A stretch of 42,331 bases of DNA from JBQTIQ01 sp052387955 (GCA_052387955.1 JBQTIQ010000085.1:1-42331), one strand, 5' to 3'. Shown: positions 8,630-17,221, numbered from the stretch's first letter. A program made the numbers and translations. The notes: generated from the letters alone by a model not told the origin.

Positions 8630-9786
8630 CAGGCCACCGGTAGCCGAGGCCCGGCGAGGTGGGCGGCCGCGGCGGGATCCGATGCCGGTGCCGGGGCCCC
8701 CTCCGGCGCCGGCGGCGACGACCCGTCGGGCGCCGGCGACGAAGGCAGCGAGGGCGGCAGCGCCGGCGGCGCCGTCGTGGGACTGGCATCGGGGGGCGGG
8801 TCGATCCGGTTGGACTGGGCGTTCCACGCGCCGTAGCGGGGGTCGAGGTCGATCTCCATCGTCGCCAGCGCCCGTCCCAGCCATTCATTGAAGGCCCCCG
8901 ACGATGACGAGGCCGCCAGCTGGTCGGCCTGGGCGCGGGTCTCCTCCAACGGCCGGAGCCGGCGCTCGCTCACCCGCAGGACGGTGACGCCGGCGGGGGC
9001 GGCGATGGGGTCACTGGTCGTGCCGGGCTCGAGCGCGAAGGCCGCTGGCGCCAGTTCGGCCGGTAGCTCGGCGCGGGTTTTGCAGCCGATGTCGCCGCCA
9101 TCGGGGGCGCTCTGCGCGTCGATCGAGCTGCGCCGGGCCAGCGACGCGAACCCGGACCCCCGCCCGAGCTGGGTGACGACGCGCTCGGCGGCCTCGCCGT
9201 CGGCCACCACGATGACCGACAGGCAGGCCTCTTCGAACGCCTCGGGGTGAGCGGCGTAGTAGGCGGCGCCGGGGTCGGCCACGATGCACGCCTGGGCCGA
9301 GAGAGCGGCCACCAGCAACTGCTGGTCGAGGGTCCAGCCCACCAGCCGGTCCCGGTAGGCGGGGGGGAACTTGTCCAACAGGGCGGTGCCGGCGGCGGCG
9401 TCGCCCGAACCGAGCTGGGCCCGGGTGTTGAACACGGCGGCCTCGCGGCAAGCGGCGTCGGCCACCAGGCCACGAGCCACCACCTCGGCCCGCACCAGGG
9501 ACAGCACGATGCGCCGTCCCAGCAGTTGGGCCACGAAAGCTGGGTCGTAGCCGCCGTTGGCGTCACCGCCGGTCCGCAGCTTCGACGCCGCCAGCCGGGG
9601 GTCGATCGTGGCCAGGAAGTCGGAGTTGACGGCGATGTCGGCCAGCTCCGAGAGCAGGTCGGCTCGGCTGATGGCTTCCCCGTTGATCGCCACCGCCGGC
9701 CGTTCCACCGTTTCACCGCACGCCGCCGCGACCAGCGCGACGACCACCGGCACCAGCATCGCCCGCAGCGGGCGCCGGAGGCTCAC
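8629..9786 (-). CDS. SurA/PrsA-like peptidyl-prolyl isomerase lipoprotein
   Basis: 385 aa. The GTG start (9786) overlaps the mfd stop (GTGA) and gives a lipoprotein signal: basic MSLRRPLRAM, hydrophobic VPVVVALV, lipobox AAAC with Cys23 as the lipidated residue. An N-terminal SurA-like chaperone helix region follows (AINGEAISRADLLSEL). Around 200-310 is a parvulin-like domain recognisable from the late motif GGDIGCKTRAELP...F and VTVLRVSERR. The last 70 residues are a Pro/Ala/Ser-rich tail. It probably helps fold exported proteins. In Mycobacterium and Streptomyces a SurA-like lipoprotein gene likewise lies between mfd and mazG, which supports the call. An internal ATG at 9759 would spoil the signal sequence's basic start. 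Confidence 0.85.
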   Translation of the reverse strand: MSLRRPLRAMLVPVVVALVAAACGETVERPAVAINGEAISRADLLSELADIAVNSDFLATIDPRLAASKLRTGGDANGGYDPAFVAQLLGRRIVLSLVRAEVVARGLVADAACREAAVFNTRAQLGSGDAAAGTALLDKFPPAYRDRLVGWTLDQQLLVAALSAQACIVADPGAAYYAAHPEAFEEACLSVIVVADGEAAERVVTQLGRGSGFASLARRSSIDAQSAPDGGDIGCKTRAELPAELAPAAFALEPGTTSDPIAAPAGVTVLRVSERRLRPLEETRAQADQLAASSSSGAFNEWLGRALATMEIDLDPRYGAWNAQSNRIDPPPDASPTTAPPALPPSLPSSPAPDGSSPPAPEGAPAPASDPAAAAHLAGPRLPVA

Positions 9787-12700
9787 GTCTCCACGGGGAA
9801 GAGCTGGCGGAGGAAGGCGACGAGGCCGGGCACGAGCTCGCTGGCCTTGCGCACCGGCAACTGGAGTTGGCCGGAGTCGGGCTTGTGCACGGCGTCGGGC
9901 ACCAGGCGCTTGAGCCGCACCTCCTGGGAGACCTTCAGCTCGATGGGGCTGAGGCGCACGATGTAAGCCGGCCCGCCGAAGCCGGGCCCCTTGGCCACGT
10001 TGACCTCCCGGGCGCCGATGCGAACGCACTCGGCCCGGAGCCCGGCGACCGCCAGCAACGCCAGCGCCGAGGGCGGGACCGGGCCGTAGCGGTCCTCCCA
10101 CTCCTGGCGGATGTCGTCGACCTCGGCTTCGGTGGTGACCGCCGCCAGGCGCCGATAGGCCTCGAGCCGCAGGTCCTCCCGGACCACGTAGTCCTTGGGC
10201 AGGTTGGCGTCGACAGGTAGGTCGAGACGGATCTCGGCCGGTTCCCGGACCGGGGTGCCGGCGAGCTCGGCGACGGCCTCGTTGACCATCTGGCAGTACA
10301 GGTCGTAGCCGACGGCGGCGATGTGGCCCGACTGGCCGGTGCCGAGCAGGTTCCCGGCGCCGCGGATCTCGAGGTCGCGCATGGCGATCTTGAAGCCCGA
10401 GCCGAGCTCGGTGGTCTCGCCGATGGTCTTGAGGCGTTCGTAGGCCTGCTCGGTCAGGGCTCGTTCGGGCGGATGGAAGAGATAGGCGTAGGCCCGCGAC
10501 CCGGCCCGCCCGACCCGGCCCCTGAGCTGGTGCAGCTGTCCCAGGCCGAGCAGGTCGGCCCGGTCGACGACGAGGGTGTTCACCGTCGGCATGTCGATGC
10601 CGGACTCGATGATCGTGGTGCACACCAGCACGTCGTAGTCGCCCTCCCAGAAGTCGAGCACGACCCGCTCCAGGGAGCCCTCGTCCATCTGGCCGTGGGC
10701 CACGGCGATGCGAGCTTCGGGGACGAGCTCGCGCAGTTGAGTGGCGACGATGTCGATGTCGAGGACCCGGTTGTGGACGAAGAACACCTGGCCTTCTCGC
10801 AACAGCTCCCGGCGGATGGCCTCGGCCGCGGCCCGTTCGTCGTAGGGCCCGACGTAGGTGAGGATCGGCTGGCGGTCGGCCGGCGCGGTATTGAGCAGGG
10901 TCAGGTCGCGGATCCCGGTCAGGCTCATCTCCAACGTGCGGGGGATGGGCGTGGCCGTCAGGGTGAGCACGTCGACGTCGGTCTTGAGCTCCTTGATCTT
11001 CTCCTTGTGGGACACGCCGAAGCGCTGCTCCTCGTCCACCACCAGCAGGCCCAGGTGCTTGAACTTCACGTCGCCCGACAGCAGGCGGTGGGTGCCGATG
11101 ACCACGTCGACGGTCCCGTCGGCGGCGCCGGCCACGACTTGGTCGGCCTGCTTGGCGGTCAGGAACCGCGACAGCACCTCGACCCGGACGGGGTAGCCCG
11201 AGAACCGTTCGCTGAACGTCTGGAAGTGCTGCTGGGCCAACAGCGTGGTGGGCACCAGCACCGCCGCCTGGGTGCCGTCCTGGACGGCCTTGAACACGGC
11301 CCGGATGGCGACCTCGGTCTTGCCGAACCCGACGTCCCCGCACACCAGGCGGTCCATGGGGTGCTCGGCCTCCATGTCGGCCTTGACGTCCTCGATGGCC
11401 TTGAGCTGGTCGGGGGTCTCGGTGTAGGCGAAGGCGTCCTCGAGCTCGCGCTGCCACGGTGAGTCCTCGGGGAAGGCGTGGCCGGGGACGTTCACCCGCT
11501 TCTGGTACAGCACCACCAGTTCCTGGGCGACCTGGTCGACCTCGTTGCGGACCCGGGCCTTGGTCTTGGCCCAGTCGCTGCCGCCCAACTTGTGCAGCGT
11601 CGGGCTCTCGCCGCCGGTGTAGTGGCGCACGGCGTCGATCTGGTCGGACGGCACGTAGAGCTTGTCGTCGCCCCGGTACTCGAGCAGCAGGTAGTCGCGC
11701 TCGGTGCCACCGATGGCCCGGCGGACCATGCCGGCGTAGCGGGCCACACCGTGCTGGTGGTGCACGACGAAGTCGCCCGGCTCGAGGTCGTCGAAGAACC
11801 GTCCGGCGTCGCTGCGCCCTCGGCTGCGAGCGGCCCGGTGCGCCCGCCGGCGCCCGGTCAGGTCGGGCTCGGTCAGCACCGCCAGCTTGATCGACGGCAG
11901 GATGAAGCCGCGGTCGAGGGGCTCGGCCTCGAACTCGGGCCGCAGGCCGTGCTCGTCGGCCAGCAGCCGGCGCAGGCGGGCGGCCGAGCCTTCGCCGTCG
12001 GCAGCCACCACGATGCGGTAGCCCTGACGGCTGAGGTTTGTGATCTGGGCCACGATGCGCTCGCCGCCACCGACGACCGGGTCCCAGCCCATGGCTCCCA
12101 CGGTGGCCACGTCGGGCCCCTCGGGCGCCATCGTCATCGTCCACACCGGTGCGGTGGTGCGGGCCAGCAGCCGGTCATAGGGCAGGTGCATGGGCGGGAA
12201 CTCGCGCTCTTCGGCACCCCAGGTCCGGGCCAGGCTGCGGGCCAGGTCGGCCTCTTCGGCGCGGATGTCCTCGGCCCGGTCCCGGGTGCGGCCCGGTTCG
12301 ACCACCACCAGCTGGGCGTCCGGCGGCAACAGGTCGGGCAATAGCTGCTCGCCGGCGGTGACCCACGGCAGCCACGACTCCATGCCGTCGAATGTCATCC
12401 CCGCTGCCAACCGTTCCCACTGCTCACGGCCCCAAGGCTCGAGGCGCTGGAGCTTGCCGGCCCGTTCCCGGACCTCGTCGGTGGCCAGCAGCTCGCGGCC
12501 GGCGAAGATGCGGACGACTTCGACGTCGTGCGTGCTGCGCTGGTCGGCGACGGAGTACCGGGTGAGCCGGTCGACCTCGTCGCCCCACAGGTCGATGCGC
12601 ACCGGGGCGTCGGCGGTGGACGGGAAGACGTCGACGATCGAACCCCGCACCGCCAGCTCGCCGCGGTGCTCGGCCTGGTACTCCCGCCGGTAGCCCATGG

Positions 12701-13175
12701 CCACCAAGGTCTCGACCAGCTTAGCCGGGTCGATGGTGTCGCCCGGGCGCACGGTGATGGGCTCGACGTCGCTGACGTGAGGTCCGAGGCGCTGTACCAG
12801 TGCCCGCACCGCGGCCACGATCACTGCCGGGCGCTCCGCCGCCGGAGCGTGGCACAGCCGCCACATGGTGCGCAGCCGCCGGCCCATCGTCTCGACACCG
12901 GGGCTGACGCGCTCGAACGGCAGCGTCTCCCAGGCCGGGAAGTAGTCGACCCTCTCGGGGCCGAGGAAGGCGCCCAGGTCGTGGGCCAGGCGTTCGGCGT
13001 CGGCGGTGGTCGGCGTGGCCACGAGGTAGGGCCGGCGTTGGGTGGTGGCGATCAGCCCCGCCAGCACGTAGGCCCGGGCCGGCTCGGGCACCGCCAGCAG
13101 GGCGCGCGACCGCCCCCGCACCGACAGCAGGGCGGGGTCGTCGCGAACGAGGGCGGGAAGGTCGGTGAGCGCCAT
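9783..13175 (-). CDS. mfd: Transcription-repair coupling factor Mfd
   Basis: SF2 translocase that removes stalled RNA polymerase from damaged DNA and recruits UvrA. 1130 aa, normal length. In order: an N-terminal UvrB-like module (1 to about 400); the RNA-polymerase-interacting CarD-like domain around 450-510 (PGDFVVHHQHGVARYAGM); the RecG-like helicase with Walker A CGDVGFGKTEVA and DEEQ box VVDEEQRFGV; later helicase motifs TATPIPRTLEMSL and QLRGRVGRAGSRAYAY; and the C-terminal autoinhibitory TRCF domain (about 960-1130). A -10-like TAGCCT lies 12 nt before the ATG. The stop overlaps the start of the downstream lipoprotein gene. Confidence 0.97.
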   Translation of the reverse strand: MALTDLPALVRDDPALLSVRGRSRALLAVPEPARAYVLAGLIATTQRRPYLVATPTTADAERLAHDLGAFLGPERVDYFPAWETLPFERVSPGVETMGRRLRTMWRLCHAPAAERPAVIVAAVRALVQRLGPHVSDVEPITVRPGDTIDPAKLVETLVAMGYRREYQAEHRGELAVRGSIVDVFPSTADAPVRIDLWGDEVDRLTRYSVADQRSTHDVEVVRIFAGRELLATDEVRERAGKLQRLEPWGREQWERLAAGMTFDGMESWLPWVTAGEQLLPDLLPPDAQLVVVEPGRTRDRAEDIRAEEADLARSLARTWGAEEREFPPMHLPYDRLLARTTAPVWTMTMAPEGPDVATVGAMGWDPVVGGGERIVAQITNLSRQGYRIVVAADGEGSAARLRRLLADEHGLRPEFEAEPLDRGFILPSIKLAVLTEPDLTGRRRAHRAARSRGRSDAGRFFDDLEPGDFVVHHQHGVARYAGMVRRAIGGTERDYLLLEYRGDDKLYVPSDQIDAVRHYTGGESPTLHKLGGSDWAKTKARVRNEVDQVAQELVVLYQKRVNVPGHAFPEDSPWQRELEDAFAYTETPDQLKAIEDVKADMEAEHPMDRLVCGDVGFGKTEVAIRAVFKAVQDGTQAAVLVPTTLLAQQHFQTFSERFSGYPVRVEVLSRFLTAKQADQVVAGAADGTVDVVIGTHRLLSGDVKFKHLGLLVVDEEQRFGVSHKEKIKELKTDVDVLTLTATPIPRTLEMSLTGIRDLTLLNTAPADRQPILTYVGPYDERAAAEAIRRELLREGQVFFVHNRVLDIDIVATQLRELVPEARIAVAHGQMDEGSLERVVLDFWEGDYDVLVCTTIIESGIDMPTVNTLVVDRADLLGLGQLHQLRGRVGRAGSRAYAYLFHPPERALTEQAYERLKTIGETTELGSGFKIAMRDLEIRGAGNLLGTGQSGHIAAVGYDLYCQMVNEAVAELAGTPVREPAEIRLDLPVDANLPKDYVVREDLRLEAYRRLAAVTTEAEVDDIRQEWEDRYGPVPPSALALLAVAGLRAECVRIGAREVNVAKGPGFGGPAYIVRLSPIELKVSQEVRLKRLVPDAVHKPDSGQLQLPVRKASELVPGLVAFLRQLFPVET

Positions 13176-13203
13176 CGGGGACCGCTCAGGCTACCGGTGG
13201 GCC

Positions 13204-13232
13204 GGCGTCAGCCCGGCGCCGGGGCTGACGCC
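13204..13232. other. Perfect inverted repeat between mfd and the M16 gene
   Basis: GGCGTCAGCCC and GGGCTGACGCC form an 11-bp perfect stem around a 7-nt loop in the 90-nt divergent intergenic region. It could be an operator or a hairpin in the mfd leader; no T-run follows it on either strand. Confidence 0.5.
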
Positions 13233-13252
13233 GCCACCGACGGGCCCCTCGG

Positions 13253-13258
13253 TACCCT
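13253..13258 (+). promoter_or_regulatory. -10 box of the M16 gene, leaderless arrangement
   Basis: TACCCT lies 7 nt before the GTG at 13266 and no ribosome binding site is present, which fits a leaderless transcript. Confidence 0.45.
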
Positions 13259-13265
13259 CCCGTTC

Positions 13266-14780
13266 GTGACGGTGACCCGGTCCTCCCGCGACGGGGTGCC
13301 GTGCTTCGTCGACGACCGGGGCGGCCCGCTGGTCGTCGGGCTGACGTTCCGGGTGGGCTGGGCCGACGAGACGCTCCCGACCCACGGCCTCACCCATCTG
13401 GTCGAGCACCTGGCCCTGTTCGCCACCAGCGCCGGCCGGCGCCCGGGCGACGGCTTCGTCGGCCCCGAACGCACGTCGTTCTTCGTGCGGGGCACGGCGG
13501 CCGAGATCGCCGCCTTCTTCTCGTCGCTGTGCTCATCGCTGCGCGACCTACCCCTGTACCGCCTCGGGGGCGAAGCCCGGGTGCTGGCCACCGAAGGCGC
13601 CGGCCGGGGCCCCAATGCCCACTCGACCCTGCTCGGCCGGCGCTTCGGGCCCGCCGGCTATGGGCTCGAGGGCTACCCCGAGATGGGACTGGTGGCGCCC
13701 TCGCCCGAAGCGGTACAGGCGTGGGCCACCCGCGGGTTCACCGCCGCCAACGCCGCGCTGTGGGCGACCGGGCCACTTCCCGACGGGGTGCGCCTCGACC
13801 TGGCCGACGGTGGGCGAGCACCGGCGCCGGTGCCGGTGCCGGTCGACCGGCCGTTGCCGGGCCGTTTCGAGGAACGCAGCCGGGTCGTGGCGGCGTCGTT
13901 CCTCGTCCCTCGCCACGACGCCGTGTCGCTGGCCGTCGCCGTCCTCGAGCGACGGGCCCGGCAACGGCTGCGGTTGACCGAGGCCCTCAGCTACGAGGTG
14001 GCCAGCGAGGTGGAGACGTGGACCGACCGCTGGACGCACGGCATAGTGGCCGCCGACTGCCTCCCCGAACAGGCGGGGCCGGTGTGCGACGGGCTCCTGG
14101 CCGAGCTCGATGCCATCGCCCGTCCGGGGCCGAGCCAGGCCGAGCTCGACGAAGCGATCGACGACATGGGCCGGGCCTGGACCGAGCCGGCTGCGGCGGC
14201 GTCGTCGGCCGCCAACCTGGCCGCCAACGAGCTTGCCGGCCGACCGGTCCGGACCGCGACCGAGGTCGTGGCCGCCCTCCGGGCCCTCGGGCCCGGCGAT
14301 GTCGCCGCCGCCGGTGAGCGGATGGGTGCCGCGGCCCTGCTACACCTGCCCCAGGGCACCGCGAACCACGATCCCCGCTTCACCCCGTGGTCGCCGTTCT
14401 CGAGCCGGGCCGTCATCGGCACGGTCCGGACCAGGTCCCATCACCTCCCCGACTTCACCGGTGACCATCGGCTGGTGGTGGGCCGGGCCGGCATCAGCTT
14501 CGTGTTCGACGACGACCATCGGGTCTCGATCCCCTTCGCCGAGTGCGCCGCCATGCAGGCGTGGACCGACGGCGCCCGCACGCTGTGGGCCCCCGACGGC
14601 GGCCAGGCCTTCGTGCACCCGGGAGAATGGGACGACGGCGCCGCCGCCGTCGCCGCCATCGACGCCGGCGTACCCGGCGACGTGGTGGTGGCGATGGGCC
14701 GGCCGGCAGGCTCGGCCTACCTCGAACACCTCGGGGCTTACGCCGCCAACGAACGCCGCCGGATGACCGGACGGCCCTGA
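13266..14780 (+). CDS. M16 (insulinase-like) family peptidase
   Basis: 504 aa, probably a cytoplasmic zinc peptidase. The inverted zinc motif HxxEH is present near residue 45 as HGLTHLVEHLALF, and a downstream acidic residue in the LATEGAGRG block could be the third ligand. The rest has the alpha/beta look of an M16 N-terminal half plus a second domain (for example TEALSYEVASEVETWTD, which resembles the R-Y-type substrate region). Only one M16 repeat pair is present, so the protein may work as a dimer. The GTG start is chosen because the family fold begins immediately and a -10 box lies 7 nt upstream. It is divergent from mfd and 17 nt upstream of the nitrobindin-like gene, so the two are probably co-transcribed. 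Confidence 0.75.
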   Translation: MTVTRSSRDGVPCFVDDRGGPLVVGLTFRVGWADETLPTHGLTHLVEHLALFATSAGRRPGDGFVGPERTSFFVRGTAAEIAAFFSSLCSSLRDLPLYRLGGEARVLATEGAGRGPNAHSTLLGRRFGPAGYGLEGYPEMGLVAPSPEAVQAWATRGFTAANAALWATGPLPDGVRLDLADGGRAPAPVPVPVDRPLPGRFEERSRVVAASFLVPRHDAVSLAVAVLERRARQRLRLTEALSYEVASEVETWTDRWTHGIVAADCLPEQAGPVCDGLLAELDAIARPGPSQAELDEAIDDMGRAWTEPAAAASSAANLAANELAGRPVRTATEVVAALRALGPGDVAAAGERMGAAALLHLPQGTANHDPRFTPWSPFSSRAVIGTVRTRSHHLPDFTGDHRLVVGRAGISFVFDDDHRVSIPFAECAAMQAWTDGARTLWAPDGGQAFVHPGEWDDGAAAVAAIDAGVPGDVVVAMGRPAGSAYLEHLGAYAANERRRMTGRP

Positions 14781-14786
14781 CAAGCG

Positions 14787-14801
14787 ATGATGCACCAGTG
14801 A
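14787..14801 (+). promoter_or_regulatory. Four-codon mini-ORF overlapping the next start
   Basis: ATGATGCACCAGTGA reads Met-Met-His-Gln-stop, and its TGA overlaps the GTG start at 14798. The 22-nt block around it (from 14781) is nearly identical to the end of the R1 tandem unit, where ATGGTGCACCAGTGA occurs at 42200 and 42310. It may couple translation from the upstream gene, which has no nearby Shine-Dalgarno; this is inference. Confidence 0.35.
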
Positions 14802-15271
14802 CCGTGCCGCTGCACCTCGATATCGAGGTCCTCGCCGCCCTGGTCGGCTCCTGGCGGGGCCACGGGCGAGGCGAGTACCCGACCATCGAGCCGTTCGACT
14901 ACGACGAGACGGTCCAGTTCACCCACATCGGCAAGCCGTTCCTGGCCTACGCCCAGCGCACCCGGCACACCGCCGACGGCCGCCCCCTGCACGCCGAGAC
15001 CGGCTACTGGCGGGCCCCCGGCCCGGGACTGGTAGAAGCGGTCCTGTCCCATCCGACCGGGATCGTCGAGGTCCAAGAAGGCACGATCGACGGCGGCGTC
15101 ATCCGGCTGACGTCGACCGCCGTCGTCAGCACCACCACCGCCAAGCAGGTCGTCACCATCGAGCGCGACTTCATGCTCGCCGGCGACGACTTGAGCTATC
15201 GGGTGCGGATGGCGGCGGCGGGCCAGCCGCTGACGCACCACCTCGCGGCCGACCTGCGCCGTATCGAGTAG
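14798..15271 (+). CDS. Nitrobindin-like heme-binding beta-barrel protein (DUF1794/THAP4-type)
   Basis: 157 aa, full length for the family, which forms a ten-stranded barrel binding ferric heme and is proposed to isomerise peroxynitrite. The signature GSWRGHGRGEYPTIEPFDY lies near residue 17, and the C-terminal proximal-His region LTHHLAADLRRIE is present. The usual internal blocks GKPFLAYAQRT and HAETGYWR are also seen. The start is taken as the GTG at 14798; a second GTG two codons later is possible. It follows the M16 gene by 17 nt. The start region coincides with a repeat-derived mini-ORF. Confidence 0.88.
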   Translation: MTVPLHLDIEVLAALVGSWRGHGRGEYPTIEPFDYDETVQFTHIGKPFLAYAQRTRHTADGRPLHAETGYWRAPGPGLVEAVLSHPTGIVEVQEGTIDGGVIRLTSTAVVSTTTAKQVVTIERDFMLAGDDLSYRVRMAAAGQPLTHHLAADLRRIE

Positions 15272-15565
15272 GCGGCGGCGAAGCGGCGGCGTGGCCGGAG
15301 AGATTCATTCCCCGCCTGACCACGTTATGGCCGTCCCTTCATCGTATTCTGGTCGCTATCTCGGTCGGTGGTCGGGTGGCGGGATCATGGGCGATAGTTG
15401 TCAAGCCGCTACCGGGTTCGTCACGGTCCTGCTAGCAAGCGGCTCTTCGAGGAGGACCGATGAGTCGCCCTATGTCAAGCAGCGGCTCTCGAGGAGGTGT
15501 CGGTGGGCAAGCGTCGGTAGTCAGTCGACACCCCCGAAGGCCCCTTGTGCTGCAACAGTTCTCGG
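15272..15565. other. Gene-free region before the DUF222-HNH gene, with short direct repeats
   Basis: About 290 nt of visibly lower GC than its surroundings, with no credible gene. It has two imperfect direct repeats, CAAGCGGCTCTTCGAGGAGG at 15436-15455 and CAAGCAGCGGCTCTCGAGGAGG-like at 15476-15497, 40 nt apart, and a third partial TGTCAAGCCGCT near 15394. Base use differs from neighbours, which suggests acquired DNA. Confidence 0.45.
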
Positions 15566-15595
15566 TTGATATGGGTGGTCGAACAGGTGTACGAT
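15566..15595 (+). promoter_or_regulatory. Sigma-70-type promoter of the DUF222-HNH gene
   Basis: TTGATA (15566-15571), an 18-nt spacer and TACGAT (15590-15595), 7 nt before the ATG at 15603. This is the best-formed -35/-10 pair in the window and predicts a leaderless mRNA. Confidence 0.65.
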
Positions 15596-15602
15596 CACGG
15601 TG

Positions 15603-16749
15603 ATGTTCCGGGAACTTGCCAACGCTGTCGAATGCCTCGACGTGGCCTGCGACCTCGACGAAGTGGCGGCCGGGTTCGCTCTCCTCGACCGCGTCACCGC
15701 GGCACTCACCGAGCTCGTCGGGCGCTGCGACGACGCCGGCCTCTACGACCTCGACGGGTCGGTGTCCATGGCCGCCTGGCTCCGACACAACTGCGGGCTC
15801 TCCGCCCGCACTGCTGCTGCGATCTGCGGCCGAGCGCGCAAACTGCGACGCCTGCCCGTCACCACCCGAGCCTGGTGTGAAGGAGCCCTCACCGGCGACC
15901 AGGTCCACGCCATCACCGCCAACCTCAAGGCCCACACCATCGACAGCTTCGCCGGAGGCGAGGGCGCGATCATCCCCAGCCTCAACGCCCTCAACGTCGC
16001 CGACACGGCACAAGTCATGCGGGCCTGGTCCGCCGCCGCCGCCGAACCCGGCTCGGCCCCGGAGCCTGAGCGGGCGTTGTACCTGTCCGAGACCCTCGAC
16101 GGGCGTAGCGAGCTGTCCGGGCACCTCGATGCCGAGGACGCCGCCATCGTCGGCGGAGCCCTACGTTCCGCCATGACTGCCGACGGTGAAGCCGACCCGC
16201 CTCGCCGCCCGGCACAGCGACGGGCTGACGCGCTCGTCGACGTGTGCCGCTGGTACCTCGAACACCGCGACCACCCCGCCAGCAGCCGCCACCGGCCCCA
16301 CCTGAACGTGATCGTCGACTACGACGACCTCGTCGTCGGCCAGCCCGGACGTCTCGCCCACGGGCCGATCCTGGACGGGCCGAGCGTACGCCGAGTGGCC
16401 TGCGACGCCGGCATCAACCGGGTCATCACCACCGGACGGTCCACCATCCTCGACTACGGTACTACCACCCACACCATCCCCCCATCCCTCTACAACGCCC
16501 TGGTCCTCCGGGACCGGCACTGCCGGGTCCCGGGCTGTGACCGGCCCTCGGCTTGGTGCGACGGCCACCATCTCCGGTACTGGTCCGACGGCGGCCCCAC
16601 CTGTCTCGACAACCTCGTCCTGCTCTGCCGCCCGGCACCATCACCGGATCCACCGACAACCGGGCTGGCACCTCAAATTGCTGCCCGACGCCACCGTCGA
16701 GGTCACCCGCCCCGACGGTCACCACACCACCAGCCGCCCACCACCATGA
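15603..16749 (+). pseudogene. DUF222-domain HNH endonuclease (13E12 family), frameshifted in the HNH motif
   Basis: The 13E12 repeat-type protein of actinobacteria: DUF222 over about residues 10-290 and a C-terminal HNH nuclease module. HNH parts seen are RDRHCRVPGCDRPSAWCDGHH (quoted here as zinc Cys pair plus DGHH) and DNLVLLC. Directly after LLCR the frame slips at a CCC run (16631-16633). As given, the frame runs into an unrelated Pro/Arg tail up to 17222. Removing one C yields LLCRRHHHRIHRQPGWHLKL and ends at 16749, the normal family end at about 381 aa. The final His of HNH lies in the lost frame, so the product as read would be inactive. A sequencing error in the C run or a real pseudogene both fit. 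It is flanked by gene-poor DNA and an inverted-repeat element, which suggests a mobile island. Confidence 0.8.
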
Positions 16750-17055
16750 ACCCGGTCGGCGCCGCCGTGCCCGCTACCGCGGCGGCAGTGGCGGCTGAGT
16801 GGTGGGCTCGGGGAGACAAGGAGGGAACCTCACCTATGGGGGCGAACCCCCAACCAGGGCCGCCGGCTTGCACCCCTCGAACGCCGGCTGTTCGGTTCGG
16901 TCTTCCCCGGGCCCACTCCGACACTACAGAACTCACGGGGCGACGCTCAGCCGGCCGGCGGCGAGGCCGGGAGGAGGCGGACGACCGGCGCGTGGCGGGC
17001 ACTCACCGGCTGGCGCCGCCGGGTTTCGGGCATCCTTCCGGCCGGGCTCCTCGGC
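16750..17055. other. Gene-free region after the DUF222-HNH gene
   Basis: About 305 nt with no credible gene on either strand. A small hairpin (TGGGGG-CGAA-CCCCCA, 16837-16852) could end the HNH transcript, but no T-run follows. The apparent coding extension through here is the frameshifted tail of the HNH gene. Confidence 0.4.
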
Positions 17056-17221
17056 TAGTGTCCTGGAAGGTTGATCCGTTGGATATTTCGGCCGGGCTGG
17101 GCGTCGCGGGCAAGGACGCAGGTCGAAGGCGCAATCGGGCATCTGCGGTGAGACCGAGGACGCAGCCAGCGGCGGTCAGACCGAGTCGAAATACCGACCT
17201 GATCGGCCTTCCAGGACACTA
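17056..17221. mobile_element. 162-bp MITE-like element with terminal inverted repeats and TA flanks
   Basis: The element spans 17058-17219. The left end GTGTCCTGGAAGG... and the reverse complement of the right end begin with the same 13 bases and match at about 27 of 34 positions, including a shared TATTTCG. Each end is bordered by TA (17056-17057, 17220-17221), as expected of a TA target duplication made by IS630/Tc1-mariner-type transposases. It encodes no protein, so it would need a transposase in trans. Its interior (about 17110-17180) is shared with the element at 18571. The right TA lies inside the TAG stop of the methyltransferase gene. Confidence 0.75.

Noticed and set aside
10323..11462. 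Long plus-strand frames opposite mfd, eno, metG and rmuC
   Set aside because: They are antisense shadows rich in Gly/Val/His/Asp without family motifs, while the opposite strand encodes complete known proteins.
8629..12144. One very long minus-strand reading frame (over 1,100 codons) spanning the lipoprotein and half of mfd
   Set aside because: Only the part after 9786 is the SurA-like gene. The rest is an Arg/Gly/Pro-rich shadow of mfd in another frame, common in high-GC DNA.
17058..17219. HEARO/IscB-type omega RNA, because an HNH gene lies next to a structured-looking element
   Set aside because: The HNH gene is a DUF222/13E12 protein without RuvC or IscB features, and the element has transposon-like inverted ends.
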